This document shows, piece by piece, positions 5,276-5,829 of a stretch of 5,829 bases of DNA (the first letter of the stretch is position 1; every line of letters starts with the position of its first letter). The DNA lies in assembly GCA_964580565.1 (NCBI GenBank), contig CAZOLN010000152.1, forward strand, positions 1 to 5,829. The letters are read 5' to 3'. Source of the stretch: DUEL01 sp964580565 (GTDB lineage: Bacteria; Chloroflexota; Anaerolineae; B4-G1; DUEL01). The notes beneath the pieces were generated by a model. That model was not told where the DNA came from. It saw only the letters and a program-made list of their open reading frames with translations, and did no database searches. The translations under genes and the position numbers were made by a program.

Positions 5276-5829
5276 ATGGGGGGTACCCGCCGGCCTGGCA
5301 AACCGCATACAAAAAGGGGCTCAGCGCCACCGCCTTGGTCGTCTGAGCCTCGTTTTGTAGTCGTCGGCCGTGTGCTCCGTCCCCACGGCGTGCGGGGGGA
5401 ACTGCGCGTCGAGATCCTGACCGATTACCCTGAGCGACTGCCCTCCCATCGGGTCCTCTATATCGGCCCGGAGCCGACCCCATACCGGGTGGAGGGGATC
5501 CGTTTCCACCGCGGGGCGGCGCTGATCAAACTGGCCGGCTGCGACGACCGGAACGCCGCCGAGGAACTGCGCGGTCAGTGGGTCCAGATCCCCATCGAAG
5601 CCGCCGTTCCCCTGGAGGAGGGGGAGTACTACCACTTCCAGGTCGTCGGCGTGGAGGTGGTCACCACCGAGGGGGAGCCCCTGGGCCGCGTGGCGGAGGT
5701 CATCGAGACCGGCGCCAACGACGTCTACGTGGTCCACGGCCCCCGCGGCGAGGTCCTCATCCCCGCCATCGAGGACGTGGTGCGGGAACTGGACCTGGAG
5801 GCGCGGCGGATGATCGTCGAGATTCTGCC
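5276..5829 (+). CDS. rimM: 16S rRNA processing protein RimM (3' end cut by the window)
   Basis: 184 complete codons are visible before the window ends. RimM binds uS19 and is needed for maturation of the 30S head. Residues 26-105 form the RimM N-terminal barrel, with FVVVGRVLRPHGVRGELRVE (27-46) as the family signature. The PRC-barrel domain begins near 116 with GEYYHFQVVGVEV and contains VYVVHGPRGEVLIPAIEDVV. Homologues end soon after a segment like the last visible ARRMIVEIL, so only a few residues are likely missing. The start is the only ATG in frame between the khpA stop and the conserved region, and no GTG or TTG occurs there. This leaves a non-conserved basic, Pro-rich extension of about 26 residues. 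There is no clear Shine-Dalgarno sequence. With just 6 nt after the khpA stop, translational coupling is likely. A terminator-like hairpin lies inside this extension. trmD is expected next but not seen. Confidence 0.95.
   Translation, partial: MGGTRRPGKPHTKRGSAPPPWSSEPRFVVVGRVLRPHGVRGELRVEILTDYPERLPSHRVLYIGPEPTPYRVEGIRFHRGAALIKLAGCDDRNAAEELRGQWVQIPIEAAVPLEEGEYYHFQVVGVEVVTTEGEPLGRVAEVIETGANDVYVVHGPRGEVLIPAIEDVVRELDLEARRMIVEIL
5316..5356 (+). terminator. Terminator-like stem-loop inside the 5' end of rimM
   Basis: Arms 5316-5324 (GGGGCTCAG) and 5343-5351 (CTGAGCCTC) pair over 9 positions, one of them G-U, with an 18-nt loop. The perfect 7-bp core is GGCTCAG/CTGAGCC. After one G come four Ts (5353-5356), and AAAA before the left arm can extend the stem past that bulge. 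The form resembles an intrinsic terminator or attenuator, but it lies within codons 14-27 of rimM and the T run is short. It may reduce read-through into rimM when translation is poor, or be a processing site. Confidence 0.45.

Noticed and set aside
5321..5737. Minus-strand open frame opposite rimM
   Set aside because: It lies opposite a clear RimM coding frame that lacks a stop only because the window ends; the minus-strand product has no recognisable family.
1..5829. Mobile elements, CRISPR arrays, phage or toxin-antitoxin systems
   Set aside because: No transposase, integrase, regular spaced repeats or toxin-like small gene pair was seen; gene content and composition are uniform and housekeeping in type.

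Overview
The window is a compact, GC-rich stretch of a bacterial chromosome made of ordinary housekeeping and tRNA-related genes. Protein gene order, the Ffh and RimM sequences, very short intergenic gaps and the lack of an encoded CCA on the tRNA would fit a thermophilic Chloroflexota-type bacterium. That lineage call is an inference from general resemblance, not a proven assignment.

Layout. (1) Positions 1-2080, plus strand: a strong sigma-A-type promoter lies so close to the queG start codon that the mRNA should be leaderless. queG (epoxyqueuosine reductase) is followed after 20 bp by a gene for a zinc-ribbon/Nudix/GNAT fusion protein with a strong Shine-Dalgarno sequence. (2) Positions 2121-3015, minus strand: a DUF72 (YecE-like) gene converges on the Nudix-GNAT gene. 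Upstream of it lie two GC-rich hairpins, one with a terminator-like T tract, and a class II tRNA-Ser(GGA). (3) Positions 3016-3150: an AT-richer divergent control region holds a promoter for the tRNA (minus) and a near-consensus promoter for ffh (plus). A TTGCAA-centred motif occurs in it twice, 27 bp apart. (4) Positions 3151-5829, plus strand: ffh, rpsP, khpA and rimM, cut off by the window end a few codons before its expected stop. This is the widely conserved SRP/ribosome-maturation cluster, usually followed by trmD and rplS.

How they work together: Ffh targets nascent membrane proteins. bS16 (rpsP), the KH-domain protein KhpA and RimM act in 30S assembly and RNA binding. The tRNA-Ser and QueG serve decoding. 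I see no mobile element, CRISPR, phage or toxin system, and no obvious unknown multi-gene system. The points most worth a second look are regulatory: the predicted leaderless queG mRNA, a terminator-like stem-loop inside the first codons of rimM, the paired motifs in the tRNA-Ser/ffh control region, a mini-ORF overlapping the ffh start, and the tandem GC hairpins between tRNA-Ser and the DUF72 gene.
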